A stretch of DNA of 64,000 nt from assembly GCA_963845265.1 (NCBI GenBank), contig CAWJRN010000014.1, positions 62,001-126,000 on the forward strand, written 5' to 3'. Positions 36,771 to 46,425 of this stretch are shown here, piece by piece; position 1 is the stretch's first letter, and every line of letters starts with the position of its first letter. The translations under genes and the position numbers were made by a program. Below the pieces are notes generated by a model. That model was not told where the DNA came from. It made no database searches and saw nothing but the letters and a program-made list of their open reading frames with translations. Source of the stretch: DYRB01 sp963845265. Lineage in GTDB: Bacteria > Pseudomonadota > Gammaproteobacteria > Chromatiales > Chromatiaceae.

Positions 36771-37636
36771 GCTACGGCCTCCAGGATCTCGGCCAGGCGT
36801 TGGGCGCTGTCGGCGAGATCCTCAGGGGCGGCGAGGACGGCGGCGGGGACTTCGGTGACCTCCAGGGTGTTGAGGATCAAGCGGTCGTCGGAGTTGAAGT
36901 GCTGGACCCACCAGAGGTTGCGCAGCGCCGTGGCGCGCACCCGGCAGTTGCCGTAGCCGCGCGAGAGCAGGGTGATCGAACCCGTGCCGAGGCTGGCCTC
37001 CAGGTGGGCCAGGTCCTCCGGGGTTTGGGGGAGCAGGGTGAGGTTGACCACGTGGGGATCGTCGCCGGGCTGCCGCTTGGCCACCTGATCTGCCAGCTCG
37101 GCCAGGATCGATGGGGCGTTCACCACCCCGGGGGGTGCTGTGGTCGTCAGGTCCGGGTCTGTCCGGGCGTGGAGAAAGGTCCGGTCCCGGACCCGGGCGG
37201 GGATGTCGGCCACCTCCAGCTGGTCGGACAGGGGTTGTCCGTCTGCCCCCAGGGACAGGACGCGCCAGACGCCGGCGAGACGGGTCTCCTGGATGCGGGC
37301 CGGCTCGGGGGGTGTGACCAGGGCGCTGACCTCGCCCTCGCCCAGGGCTTGGGTTACCAGGTCGTGATCCGCCGCCGGCAGCGCTGTAAGGTCCAGGACT
37401 GTCGGCGACGTATCGGGGCGGTAGTCCCCCAGGGCACCCAGCAGATGCCGCAACAGGTCGAGACCCTGATTCAGGCCGGCGACCTCCTCAGGTTCCGGGA
37501 GCAGGGGTGAGTGGTAGGTCTGCATGCCCTTGGGCATGGGCAGATAGTCCAGGGTCGCCCCGTCGGCCTCGGTGGGCTGGCTGCCGGGGCCTGTCGCGGC
37601 CGCGGTTTCGGACAGTAGGAGATCGATGGCTGTCAT
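36767..37636 (-). CDS. hupH: Hydrogenase expression/formation protein HupH (HyaF-like)
   Basis: A 289-residue protein. It shows LDYLPMPKGMQTYHSPLLPE, a GEGEVSALV-type motif, and the C-terminal SRGYGNCRVRATALRNLWWV and NTLEVTEVPAAVLAA typical of HyaF/HupH. Role: assembly of the small or large subunit. Separated from hupG by 125 bases with no clear feature. Confidence 0.9.
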   Translation of the reverse strand: MTAIDLLLSETAAATGPGSQPTEADGATLDYLPMPKGMQTYHSPLLPEPEEVAGLNQGLDLLRHLLGALGDYRPDTSPTVLDLTALPAADHDLVTQALGEGEVSALVTPPEPARIQETRLAGVWRVLSLGADGQPLSDQLEVADIPARVRDRTFLHARTDPDLTTTAPPGVVNAPSILAELADQVAKRQPGDDPHVVNLTLLPQTPEDLAHLEASLGTGSITLLSRGYGNCRVRATALRNLWWVQHFNSDDRLILNTLEVTEVPAAVLAAPEDLADSAQRLAEILEAVA

Positions 37637-37761
37637 CGCGGTTACCAGATTAGGTGGGCGGAAATGGCCGAATCGAGCGTACCGTGTCAGGACCGACGGC
37701 GGAGATCCCCACGGCGGCCAGGGTCTCTGCCAGGGTCGGTCAGGCGCCTGGGGTTGGGTGC

Positions 37762-38184
37762 CTATGGTAATAGCGTTACCGCTTGTGAGAAGGAACTTTT
37801 CGGTACGGTCGCGGGTTTGGCGCAGAGCAGGCGCTCGAATTCCGAGAGGTACTCACCCCAGTTGCGCACCCGCTCGATGACGCCTAGGTAGACGCCGCCG
37901 CGCAGGAAGACCAGGGCTGGCCAAACGCGGAAGCCGAAGCGCCGCTGGAGGGCCGCTTCGGCCTCTGGTGCGACGAGGGCGGCCCGGCAGCGGCCCGAGA
38001 AGTGTCGCATGACCTCGGGCAGGATGACGGCCAGGTCCAGGGCCTCCGGGTGTTTGACCGGATCGCCGGCGAAGAGCAGCACCTGGACGTCGTCGTCCAT
38101 CAGGAAGGCGTCTGCCCCAGCGAGGTCCAGCAGGGGGTAGCCGTGTCTGGTGACCAGGTTGTCGAGCAGGGCGGGTTGGCTCAT
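37762..38184 (-). CDS. hupG: Hydrogenase-1 expression protein HupG (HyaE-like)
   Basis: A 140-residue thioredoxin-fold protein without the CxxC. It shows DDDVQVLLFAGDPVKHPEAL, LQRRFGFRVWPALVFLRGGV and YLGVIERVRNWGEY. Family knowledge: HyaE/HupG is a chaperone for the Tat signal of the hydrogenase small subunit. ATG 38184 was chosen over an in-frame start six codons upstream by homology. Confidence 0.88.
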   Translation of the reverse strand: MSQPALLDNLVTRHGYPLLDLAGADAFLMDDDVQVLLFAGDPVKHPEALDLAVILPEVMRHFSGRCRAALVAPEAEAALQRRFGFRVWPALVFLRGGVYLGVIERVRNWGEYLSEFERLLCAKPATVPKSSFSQAVTLLP

Positions 38185-38239
38185 TGGGGGGCTCCGGTAC
38201 AAAGGCTCGGGGTCTGGGCCTGATGTGTGGGTTGGGCGG

Positions 38240-38542
38240 CTACGTGGGTCGCAGGAACTCGGGAAGGGTCGGCTCTCGCTCGACCAGATCCGGGAACAGG
38301 TGGTCGAAGGCTTGGCCAGCGGCGGCGGCGTGCAGCGCGGTCAGTGCGTCGCGTACCCTCAGCGCTTGTGTCTCCTCCATGGGTTCTCGGGCCGCGCCCA
38401 GGAAGACCAATACCCAGGACCCGACCGGGCGGTCGCCCACCAGCAGCATGTCCACCCTGTGGCGCTCGCCGCCGTCGTCGCACCAGGCCCAAGGGCGACC
38501 GGGTTCGGCCTCGACCACCTGCATGGGGGTCCCGATGCACAT
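38240..38542 (-). CDS. hupF: Hydrogenase chaperone HupF (HypC family)
   Basis: A 100-residue protein with the HypC start MCIGTPMQVVE (Cys 2 needed to carry Fe(CN)2CO), RVDMLLVGDRPVGSWVLVFL and a longer C-terminal tail than HypC, as in HupF. It stabilises HupL during assembly. Two bases after the hupD stop. Confidence 0.92.
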   Translation of the reverse strand: MCIGTPMQVVEAEPGRPWAWCDDGGERHRVDMLLVGDRPVGSWVLVFLGAAREPMEETQALRVRDALTALHAAAAGQAFDHLFPDLVEREPTLPEFLRPT

Positions 38543-38544
38543 GG

Positions 38545-39186
38545 TCAGACCCCGGTGTCGGCGCGACCGAGCCCGGCTAGCACCCGGACATCGCCCACCC
38601 GACAGGCCTGGGCCGCGCTGGGGCGCTCGGCCTCGTAGCGCGCCAGGCCCAAGCTGGGGTGAGCCAAGGCGGAGTGGGCCACTGTGAGCGGGGCTTGGGG
38701 CAGGGGATGCACGCCCAGTCCGGCGAGATAAGCCAGGGCCAAGTCAATGGCGGGCGGGATCTGGGCCTTGACCTGGGGGCGCAGGCTACCGCCAAAGTCG
38801 TCCAGTTCCACCGGTTGGACCCCCACCAACAGCAGGTGGCGGGGGTAGTCCCCCAGCAGGGCGGCCAGGGCTAGGACCTCCTGGAAGCCGGTCTGGTGCA
38901 GGCTCATCTTTTTGACCCCAAGGAATCTGGGGACCTCCTCGTCCTCCACCCGCTTGAGGGTGCCCGGCGGCAGGCCGTAGTCCACCGCATCGAAGACCAC
39001 CAGGACCTCGGCCCAGCGCACCTGGTCCACCAGATAGATCCCCTGGGTGCCCCCGTCGAGCAGGCGAACATTGGCTCCAAAGCGATGGCCCTCGGCCAGG
39101 GTCTCTACCGCCCGCACGCCGAAGCCCTCGTCGGCCCAGAGGATGTTGCCGATGCCCAGGATCAGGGTCTTGGGTGCTGGGTTCAT
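38545..39186 (-). CDS. hupD: Hydrogenase maturation protease HupD
   Basis: A 213-residue protease that trims the HupL C-terminus after nickel insertion. Nickel ligands: Glu 20 in LGIGNILWADEGFGVRA, Asp in VVFDAVDYGLPPG and His in KKMSLHQTGFQEVL. ATG 39186. A REP-type repeat sits between hupC and this gene. Confidence 0.93.
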   Translation of the reverse strand: MNPAPKTLILGIGNILWADEGFGVRAVETLAEGHRFGANVRLLDGGTQGIYLVDQVRWAEVLVVFDAVDYGLPPGTLKRVEDEEVPRFLGVKKMSLHQTGFQEVLALAALLGDYPRHLLLVGVQPVELDDFGGSLRPQVKAQIPPAIDLALAYLAGLGVHPLPQAPLTVAHSALAHPSLGLARYEAERPSAAQACRVGDVRVLAGLGRADTGV

Positions 39187-39198
39187 ATCACTCACCTG

Positions 39199-39308
39199 GG
39201 TGGATAAGGCGCGCGGTAACCGTTCGCAGGGTCGCTCGGTGTTGGCCGCGCCGCATCCACCGATGGCGTTGGTGGCTCCGGTGGATGCGCTGCGCTTATC
39301 CACCCTAC
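39199..39308. repeat. Dispersed repeat family 2, copy 4, inside the hup operon
   Basis: Begins GGGTGGATAAGGCGCGCGGT, with CGCCGCATCCACC, and ends GGTGGATGCGCTGCGCTTAT followed by CCACCCTACG. It separates hupD from hupC and overlaps the hupC stop region. As a foldable element it may set relative levels of structural and maturation proteins. Confidence 0.7.
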
Positions 39309-40000
39309 GGCCGGTCATCCTTGAACATCCGCCAGCCGCTGAGCATGGTGCTCACCAGAGACTGGCGCGACATGATGTCCTCGCGGATGGCGGTGTAGAC
39401 GTGGAGCATGACGAACACCACGATGATCCACATGCCCCAGTGGTGCCACATGCGCACGTCTTGGCTCTGGCCGACTAGCGGGATGACCCAGCCGAACAGC
39501 TCGTCTTGCCAACTACCAAGGCCAGTCTGCTCCCCATAGAGCGCGAAGCCGGTCACGATCATCACGAAACCGCCGATCGAGATGATGGCGACCATGAACA
39601 GATGGGCCAGAGGGTTGTGACCGATGTACTTGTTCGGCTCTTTCTCCAGAAAGGCGTACCAGCGCACCTCATGGATCAGCTCCTTCCAGAAGTTCGTGCC
39701 CCAGAACGGCCTGATCCCGAATAACTGCCTCGCGTACTGGTTCCCAACGATGGCCCAGTAGATACGGAACAGAAAGCCGACCGCGAAGATGTAGCCCGCG
39801 GCGAAGTGGGCAAAGCGCATATAGCCCATGACGAAGTGGTCGCTGGCCTCCCCCGGCATGGTCGGCAAGGGATTGGCGATCAGGTAGCCGGTGATGGCCA
39901 GCACGGTGATGGACAGGGCATTGACCCAATGCCAGATGCGTACCGGTGCCTCGTAGACGTAGACGCCGCTGCGCGTGACGGTCGGGCTTGCGGTATTCAT
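39305..40000 (-). CDS. hupC: Ni/Fe-hydrogenase b-type cytochrome subunit
   Basis: A 231-residue membrane protein with four to five transmembrane segments that anchors HupSL and passes electrons from H2 to quinone. Haem-ligand His are visible in VYVYEAPVRIWHWVNALSI, MRFAHFAAGYIF and MWHHWGMWIIVVFVMLHVYT. The start ATG 40000 overlaps the upstream small gene (ATGA). Confidence 0.94.
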   Translation of the reverse strand: MNTASPTVTRSGVYVYEAPVRIWHWVNALSITVLAITGYLIANPLPTMPGEASDHFVMGYMRFAHFAAGYIFAVGFLFRIYWAIVGNQYARQLFGIRPFWGTNFWKELIHEVRWYAFLEKEPNKYIGHNPLAHLFMVAIISIGGFVMIVTGFALYGEQTGLGSWQDELFGWVIPLVGQSQDVRMWHHWGMWIIVVFVMLHVYTAIREDIMSRQSLVSTMLSGWRMFKDDRP

Positions 40001-40221
40001 GGGCGTTGACCCCCGCGGCGGGCCAGGACACCGAGTGCCGCCAGGGCCAAGGCTCCGACCAACAATAGATGCCAGCTCTCGACATGGGGATGTGTCATGC
40101 CGGGCAAGTGCAGGCCCTCGTGGGCCAGGGCCGCGGCGCTGGTCAGGCAGGCGCCCAACGCCGTCACCAGTGCCGCCACCGGTGCTGTCGCCAGGGTCGG
40201 GAACAGTCGCTTGGATCTCAT
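39997..40221 (-). CDS. Small exported membrane protein between hupL and hupC
   Basis: A 74-residue protein: a signal-like segment (about 9-33, ending ALA), a short His-rich loop (HEGLHLPGMTHPHVESWH) and a C-terminal membrane segment (LLLVGALALAALGVLA). It overlaps hupC by ATGA and is 26 bases after hupL, so it is co-expressed. I do not recognise a family. The His/Met-rich loop could bind metal or touch the cytochrome. Confidence 0.65.
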   Translation of the reverse strand: MRSKRLFPTLATAPVAALVTALGACLTSAAALAHEGLHLPGMTHPHVESWHLLLVGALALAALGVLARRGGQRP

Positions 40222-40247
40222 GGTGTCTCTCCTCGCGTGACGGGGGC

Positions 40248-42048
40248 TCAGCGGACCTTGACCCGGGTCAGTTCGGCGCCGTCCGGGCTCATGACATGGG
40301 TCGAGCAGGCCAGGCAGGGGTCGAAGCTGTGCAGGGTGCGCAGGATCTCCAGGGGCTCGTCGGATTTTGCCACCGGGGTGTTCATCAGGGCCGCCTCGAA
40401 GGCCCCGATATTGCCGGCCGGGTCACGCGGCGAGCCGTTCCAGGTGGTGGGCACCACGCCTGGTAGTTGTCGATCTTGGCGTCCTCGATGACGATCCAGT
40501 GCCCCAGGGCCCCGCGGGGTGCCTCGGTGGTCCCGACGCCCTTGGCCTCCTTGGGCCAGGTGGACGGGTCCCACTTCTCGACATTCGCCGTGGCGCTGTC
40601 GCCGGCCTTGATGTTGGCCATCAGTTTGTCCTGGAAATAGCGCATCTTGTGTGCCGCCCAGGAAGCCTCCAGGCCGCGGGCGGCGGTGCGCCCCAGGGTC
40701 GAGAACAGGGCGTCGCAGCGGCAGGCCCAGGTCGGTCAGGACCTTGTCCACCGGCTCCTTGAACTCCGGGATGCCCTTGGCGTAGCCGATGATGTAGCGT
40801 GCCAGGGGACCGACCTCCATGGCGTGGCCACGCCAGCGTGGGGCCTTGATCCAGCTGTACTTGGCGCCCTCGTCGATGGCCTTGATGTTGGTGCGGGTGC
40901 CCACGGTGTTGGGCCCGAGCACATAGTTGGGTTCGGTCACCCCGTCCCAGGGGTGCAGCCCCTTGGTCTCGTCCGCGTAGCTGTACCAGGAGTGGTCCAC
41001 ATACTCCTGGATCTGCTCCGGGTCGCGCAGGTCCACCTCGTGGATCTCCGCCAGGTTGCCGTTGATGATGGCCCCCCGGGGCAGCAGCTGGTTTTCCGTC
41101 GAATAGTCGTTGGCCCGGTCTGGAATGTCGCCGTAGGACATCACCGCCTGACTGCATAGGCCGCCGCCGAAGGTCCAGTCCTTGTAGAAGGAGGCGATGG
41201 CCAGCAGGTCTGGGATATAGACGTTGTCGATGAACTCGATGGTCTGGTCGATGATGGACGAGACGTAGTTCAGGCGCTCCATGTTGATGGCGCCCACCGC
41301 CCCGGTGTCGTGGACGTTGATGGCGCAGGGCACGCCGCCCACCAGCCAGTTCGGGTGGGGGTTCTTGCCGCCGAAGATGGTGTGGATCTTGACGATCTCC
41401 TTCTGGAAGTCCAGGGCCTCCAGGTAGTGGGTGACCGCCATGAGGTTGGCCTCGGGCGGCAGCTTGTAGGCCGGGTTGCCCCAGTAGCCGTTCATGAAGG
41501 GCCCGAGCTGACCGCATCTCCACGAAGCGCTTGAGCCGGTTCTGCACGTCGCGGAAGTAGCCCGGCGATGACTTGGGCCAGCTCGGAGATGGACTGGGCC
41601 AGCGCCGAGGTCGCCTTGGGGTCGGCCTTGAGGGCGCGATGACCACATCCACCCAGTCCAGGGCATGCAGGTGATAGAAGTGCACCAGGTGGTCATGGGC
41701 CTGGAGGGTCAGCTGCATCATGTTGCGGATGGAGTTGGCGTTGTCCGGGATCTTGATCCCCAGGGCATCCTCGACCGCCCGCACCGAGGTCAGGGCGTGG
41801 GTGCCGGTGCAGACGCCGCAGATCCGCTCGGTGAAGGCCCAGGCGTCGCGCGGGTCGCGGCCCTTGAGGATCACCTCGAGCCCGCGCCACATGGTGCCGG
41901 TGGAGACCGCGTTGCGGATGACGTTGTTCGTCGTCGAGGTTCACCTCGCAGCGCATGTGGCCCTCGATGCGGGTGACCGGGTCGACCACCACGCGCGGTG
42001 CCGGATGCTGTCGAGGTCGAAGCCGTTCGGGGTCTTGACGGTGCTCAT
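40248..42048 (-). pseudogene. hupL: Uptake [NiFe] hydrogenase large subunit HupL, about seven frameshifts
   Basis: ATG 42048 opens MSTVKTPNGFDLDS. RVVVDPVTRIEGHMRCEVNL, ICGVCTGTHALTSVRAVEDA, WPKSSPGYFRDVQNRLKRFV, GQLGPFMNGYWGNPAYKLPP, MRYFQDKLMANIKAGDSATA and the end DPCLACSTHVM all appear, but in different frames. Shifts fall near 42010, 41935, 41645, 41575, 41515, 40715 and 40455. Both NiFe-binding CxxC motifs (CGVC, DPCLAC) and the HupD cleavage site are preserved. It forms the H2-oxidising site with HupS. The dense shifts with conserved residues suggest sequence errors more than decay. Confidence 0.85.
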
Positions 42049-42051
42049 TGC

Positions 42052-43148
42052 TCATCGCTCCCTTGGTCGTCGGCCCTTGGTCTGCTTGGCACGCTTGATG
42101 GCGCTGACGGCCGCATGGGCGGCGATCGCGGCGCCCACGGACCCGACGGCGGCGAGGCCGACCCGGTCGGCATTGGCCTCGACGCCGAACTGATGGGTGT
42201 CGGTGACATGCTGGTAGAAGCTGCCCTTGTCCCAGAAGCCGTCCTCGGAGCAGCCAATGCAGCCGTGGCCGGACTGGATCGGGAAGGAGACCCCATCGTT
42301 CCAGCGCACGGTCGAGCAGGCGTTGTAGGTGGTCGGGCCCTTGCAGCCCACCTTGTAGAGGCAGTAGCCCTTGCGCGCGCCCTCGTCGTCCCAGGCCTCG
42401 ACGAACTGGCCGGCGTCGAAGTGCGGTCGGCGGTAGCACTTGTCGTGGATGCGCTGGCCGTAGAACATCTTCGGGCGGCCCTGGCGGTCCAGTTCCGGGA
42501 GGCGGTCGAAGGTCAGCATGTAGGTGATGACCCCGGTCATGACCTCGGCGATGGGCGGACAGCCCGGCACCTTGATGATCGGCTTGTCGGTGGATGACCT
42601 TGTGCACCGGCGTCGCCCGGGTCGGGTTCGGGCGGGCCGCCTGCACGCAGCCCCAGGAGGCGCAGGAGCCCCAGGAGATGATCGCCTTGCAGTCCGCCGC
42701 CACCTCCTTGAGCTGCTCCACGAAGGGCCGGCCGCCGATGATGCAGCTACATGCCGTCCTGGTTCAGGGGCGGATTGCCCTCCACCGCGAGGATGTAGTT
42801 GCCCTTGTACTTCGTCACGGACCTCTTCGAGGATCGCCTCCGCCTGGTGCCCCGCGGCGGCCATGAGGGTGTCGTCGTAGTCCAGGGAGATCATGGACAG
42901 GACCACGTCCGACACCAGCGGATGGGCGGAGCGGATGAAGGACTCCGAGCAGCAGGTGCACTCCAGGCCGTGGAGCCAGAGACCGGCGTCCGCGGCTTGG
43001 TCTCCATGGCGTGGGCGATCTTGCGGAACAAGGCCGGGCCCAGTCCCAGGGCGGTGGCGGTCAGGCTACAGAATTTCAGGAAGCTGCGGCGCGTGATCCC
43101 CTGGCGCCGCATCACCTCGTAAAAGGTCTCGGTGGTCGGCATCTTCAT
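42052..43148 (-). pseudogene. hupS: Uptake [NiFe] hydrogenase small subunit HupS, about four frameshifts
   Basis: The start at 43148 or ATG 43142 opens with METFYEVMRRQGITRR-like sequence; the Tat signal is GITRRSFLKFCSL. After the signal peptide the frame shifts near 42985. Later pieces are SDVVLSMISLDYDDTLMAAA, GNYILAVEGNPPLNQDGM, VEQLKEVAADCKAIISWGSC, DKPIIKVPGCPPIAEVMTGV and NDGVSFPIQSGHGCIGCSED, in alternating frames (shifts near 42985, 42820, 42750 and 42595). All FeS-cluster Cys blocks are recognisable. The C-terminal membrane helix (VGLAAVGSVGAAIAAHAAVS) is intact. It carries electrons from HupL to HupC. Confidence 0.85.
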
Positions 43149-43614
43149 CCCCCCCGGGCTGATGAGCGGTCGTTGACCGCGTGGGCTTCGGTTACGCGGA
43201 GGGATCCAGCAAGGGGCGGGCCAAGGCAGAGCACCCTTGTTAAAGCAGTTGGTTAGGTGGGGTTAAGCGGGGTTGCCCTGCGATGGAGTGGAAAGCTTGA
43301 TGCCAGTTTGCGGCATGTGCTGTGCGCGGAGTTACCAGTCGCTGGTTTGCACAGCGGCCCGGAACCAGGGTTGGGCAAGGGGATTTGAGCCTGATCGACT
43401 GCTGTCCCATTCACCCTGGTGAGCCACGTATTGGGCATCGGGTGGATCCCCGGGCGGTGTGTGGGCGGACAGCTCTGGATTGCTAGCGCTTACTGGGGCC
43501 TAAAGGCTGTCGCCGAGCGCAGTCATTTTGGGGGCTTGGACGTCCCAGAATGTATCGCGAGCCGGGCTTGGAGTAATCGGCGGCTCGCGGGGGCAAAGCC
43601 CCCGGATATGCCGA
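43149..43614. other. Intergenic region upstream of hupSL
   Basis: 466 bases between the hupV stop and hupS; it should hold the HupR-controlled hupSL promoter. Inverted repeats seen: ACCAGTCGCTGGT (near 43335) and TGCCAGTTTGCGGCA (near 43300). I found no convincing sigma54 -24/-12 box or TTG-N5-CAA HupR site. Confidence 0.45.
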
Positions 43615-45063
43615 TCAGTGCACGGTGCAGACCATGCAGGGGTCGAATGATCGCACGATGTGCTGCACTGCCACGGGTGTCTGCTCCCCTGGCCGCACCG
43701 GGGCTCCTTCCAGGGCCTGCTCCATGGCGCCAGGAGTGCCGCTGGAATCGCGCGGGGAGAAGTTCCAGGTCGTTGGTGCGACGATCTGGTAGTTGAGGAT
43801 GCGCCCGTTATGCACCCGCAACCAATGGCCGAGGCTGCCACGGGCCGCTTCGACGAGCCCCGTCCCCGCGGTCTCTGCGGGGAGCTTGGCGTGGGCGCAG
43901 AAGGGTTCGCCGGGGCGCAGGCGTCGCGCCCAGTCCTCCATGGCGATGAGGACCCGCGCCGTCTCCAGCAGGCGGGCGACCACCCGGTTCTGTACGTTGC
44001 CGCCGTCGCGCTGGATCAGGTCTCTAATGAGTGGATGGCCGTCCACCATTTGGCGTGCCAGGGCGCCAACCTCCAGGACGCGTCCGTCCAGCCGCGGGGC
44101 CTTGCACCAGGTGTAGGCGCCGGGCTTGTCCGCGTCCGGCAGGGTGACTCCGACGGTTGGGTGTAGGGGCGTCGCGCCGCCGCCCATCCGACTGTGGCTC
44201 AGGTCCTCACGGACGGCGTCGGTGTCCAGGGGTTGGAGGCCCTGGTCCCAGACCCCGTAGCGGAACAGGCGCTGGCCCTCAATGGGGTAGTTGCCGTAGC
44301 TCATGAAGCGATCCGTCGCCCGACCGAGTCTACGGAGCCCAACATGTTCGGCGATGTGTAGGAAGTGGCGCAGGTCACTGGAGGTCGGCGCGGCTTGGTC
44401 GGCCCAGTTCGCCAGGGCGGCGGCGCTGTCGAGGGCGACTATGGTCTCCAGTCGGTCTCCGAAGGTGGTGCGCTCCAGGAAGCCGCGGAAGGCGGCCAGG
44501 GTGGCGAGCAGGCGCAGGCGCTCCTGGGGTTGGACCGGGCGTGACGAGCCGCCGGGTTGAAGGCTCAGGCTGTGGGGCCATTTGCCGGCCAGGAGCCCCA
44601 TGAGGTGTAGAAACTGGGTGCGGGCGGGGAGTGCCTCTCGTTGAGCTGTCCCGGAACCGGCGCGGAAGCGCATGGCGGCAGCCGGGTACCATGGCTGATC
44701 GGCGTAGACCTCCCGAGCGAAGTCGGGCATGAAAAAGAGATAAAAATGGGTGATGTGGTCGGCCAGGTTCTCGTTGGCCAGGATCAGGTTGGTGGCCAGC
44801 TCGCCGTTGGGCGGCGCGGCTAGGCCCAGCGCCTCGGCCAGGGCGTAGGCCGCCGCCACGGACTGGGAGACGGAGCATATGCCGCAGATGCGTGGGGCAA
44901 TGACCAGGGCATCGCGGGGGTCCTTGCCGTGCAGGATCTGCTCGAAACCCCGGTAGAGAGGGGCGTTGACACGGGCGGCGCGCACCCGGTCGTCTTCGAT
45001 ATCGAGGTGGACCTCAAGGTCTCCTTCGACGCGGTTGAATGGGCCGACGATGATGCGTTTCAT
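43615..45063 (-). CDS. hupV: Regulatory [NiFe] hydrogenase large subunit HupV (H2 sensor)
   Basis: A 482-residue intact large subunit. N-terminal NRVEGDLEVHLDIEDDRVRA and the first CxxC in APRICGICSVSQSVAAAYAL; it ends at DPCMVCTVH. The protein stops right at the His, with no C-terminal peptide, the known trait of sensor hydrogenases that need no HupD cut. ATG 45063 is 4 bases after hupU. With HupU it senses H2 and governs HupT. Confidence 0.94.
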   Translation of the reverse strand: MKRIIVGPFNRVEGDLEVHLDIEDDRVRAARVNAPLYRGFEQILHGKDPRDALVIAPRICGICSVSQSVAAAYALAEALGLAAPPNGELATNLILANENLADHITHFYLFFMPDFAREVYADQPWYPAAAMRFRAGSGTAQREALPARTQFLHLMGLLAGKWPHSLSLQPGGSSRPVQPQERLRLLATLAAFRGFLERTTFGDRLETIVALDSAAALANWADQAAPTSSDLRHFLHIAEHVGLRRLGRATDRFMSYGNYPIEGQRLFRYGVWDQGLQPLDTDAVREDLSHSRMGGGATPLHPTVGVTLPDADKPGAYTWCKAPRLDGRVLEVGALARQMVDGHPLIRDLIQRDGGNVQNRVVARLLETARVLIAMEDWARRLRPGEPFCAHAKLPAETAGTGLVEAARGSLGHWLRVHNGRILNYQIVAPTTWNFSPRDSSGTPGAMEQALEGAPVRPGEQTPVAVQHIVRSFDPCMVCTVH

Positions 45064-45067
45064 GGAC

Positions 45068-46075
45068 TCACCTGAGCTTGGTGCTGCGGACCGTCGGCGG
45101 GACGACAATATGGTCGGCCACTGCGTTGCGTTTGAGTCGCTCCGGGGTGGCGGCCTTGGACAGGGAGGCCAGGGCAACGAACCAGGCCTTGGGCATGTCC
45201 GTGGGCAGGCCGAGGGGGATGCCGGCAATATTGGGGGTTGCGCTGAAGGCGTGACCGGGTTCCTCGAACTCGGGGGCCGTGCAATTGATGCAGGCGTAGC
45301 CGCCGCGAGTGCAGGAGCCCTCTCCGTTCCACAGCCGGGTGTTGCAGTCGGCGTGGGCCTGGGTGCCCAGGCAGCCCAGGTGCTCCATCAGGCAACCCAG
45401 TTCGGAGGGGTTCCGGGCGCTGGCCTTGTACTCGTAAAACTCGTTGCGCGGGCAGCCGTGGTGGACCAGGTGGTCGGCGGCCATTCGTGGGCGCTGGTGT
45501 TCGTCCAAGTCTGCGGCGTCGAGCCCGTCCAGGGCCAGGGCCAGGAGCGTCTCGGTGACCCAGTTGGGGTGGGTCGGGCAGCCGGCCACGTTGATCACCG
45601 GTAGCCCGGCACTGGACCTGTAGCTCGCGCCCAATAGGCCGCCCGGCGTGGCGCCGTCGTATTGCAGACCGCAGGCGTCGGTGGGGTTGTTGCCCCCGGC
45701 GGTGATGCCGCCGAAGGCGGCGCAGGTGCCGACTGCAAGGGTGTAGCGGGCCTGGGCGGCAAGGCGTTGCACCCAATGGATGAGTGGGGTTCCGCTGCCG
45801 GCCATCAGATGGAAGCGCCCGCTGCCGTTGGGCCCTCGCAGCATGGCGCCTTCTACGCAGAGGGCGTCCAGCCTCACACGGCCTTCCGCAGTGGCCGAGA
45901 GCAGGTCGAGGACCTCGTGACCGCTCGCCTCGCTCAGGGTCGGGTGCCACAAGAAGTGAATGCCGGCCCCGTCCAGGGTGGTGAGCAGGTCCGGCGATTC
46001 GGCGCACAGGAGCGACAGGGTGCAGCCGCCGCAGCCACCGGATTGGAGCCAGAGGACGTTGAGGGTCTGCTGCAT
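45068..46075 (-). CDS. hupU: Regulatory [NiFe] hydrogenase small subunit HupU (H2 sensor)
   Basis: A 335-residue small subunit with no Tat signal, as expected for a cytoplasmic sensor. Cys blocks: LQSGGCGGCTLSLL (Cys 15, 18), AVGTCAAFGG, VINVAGCPTHPNWV, HHGCPRNEFYEY, and EGSCTRGGYACINCTAPEFE. ATG 46075 has GGAGG 6 bases upstream. It precedes hupV in a two-gene unit. Confidence 0.94.
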   Translation of the reverse strand: MQQTLNVLWLQSGGCGGCTLSLLCAESPDLLTTLDGAGIHFLWHPTLSEASGHEVLDLLSATAEGRVRLDALCVEGAMLRGPNGSGRFHLMAGSGTPLIHWVQRLAAQARYTLAVGTCAAFGGITAGGNNPTDACGLQYDGATPGGLLGASYRSSAGLPVINVAGCPTHPNWVTETLLALALDGLDAADLDEHQRPRMAADHLVHHGCPRNEFYEYKASARNPSELGCLMEHLGCLGTQAHADCNTRLWNGEGSCTRGGYACINCTAPEFEEPGHAFSATPNIAGIPLGLPTDMPKAWFVALASLSKAATPERLKRNAVADHIVVPPTVRSTKLR

Positions 46076-46425
46076 CGGGACCTCCGGTGTGAGGGTTGAG
46101 GGTCGCCTGGCGGCGATGTGACAGGATTTCACATGACCAACAAGCATTTCCATGGGGACTTTGCCTGATCTGCCTGACCTTGGCGGGTTGCCGGTTGGTT
46201 CGCCTATAAGAGGGATCTCCACAAAGGTGTCGTACCGGTACAGTGCTGTCCAGCGCCGCGGTTGCCGCCGGGAACCGCCGCCCCAACTATTGGTCTTCTA
46301 TCGCTAGATTGATGCCCTGGGCCCGGCTCTGACAGAATGCCGAGCCATTGCCGCTGTCGCCCGGTCCGGGTGGTCTCAGTCCTCGCCATCTACAGCCCAG
46401 CCCCTCGGCTGGTCACGGAGTCCCT
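46076..46425. other. Divergent intergenic region between hupU and an M16 peptidase gene
   Basis: 350 bases. A palindrome ATGTGA-N7-TCACAT lies at 46116-46134, just upstream of hupU. It resembles a CRP/Vfr-type site but with a 7-base spacer instead of 6. Otherwise no gene or repeat is seen. Confidence 0.4.

Noticed and set aside
43149..43614. Sigma54 promoter or HupR site for hupSL
   Set aside because: No GG-N10-GC spacing with flanking TGGCAC/TTGC and no TTG-N5-CAA was found by eye.
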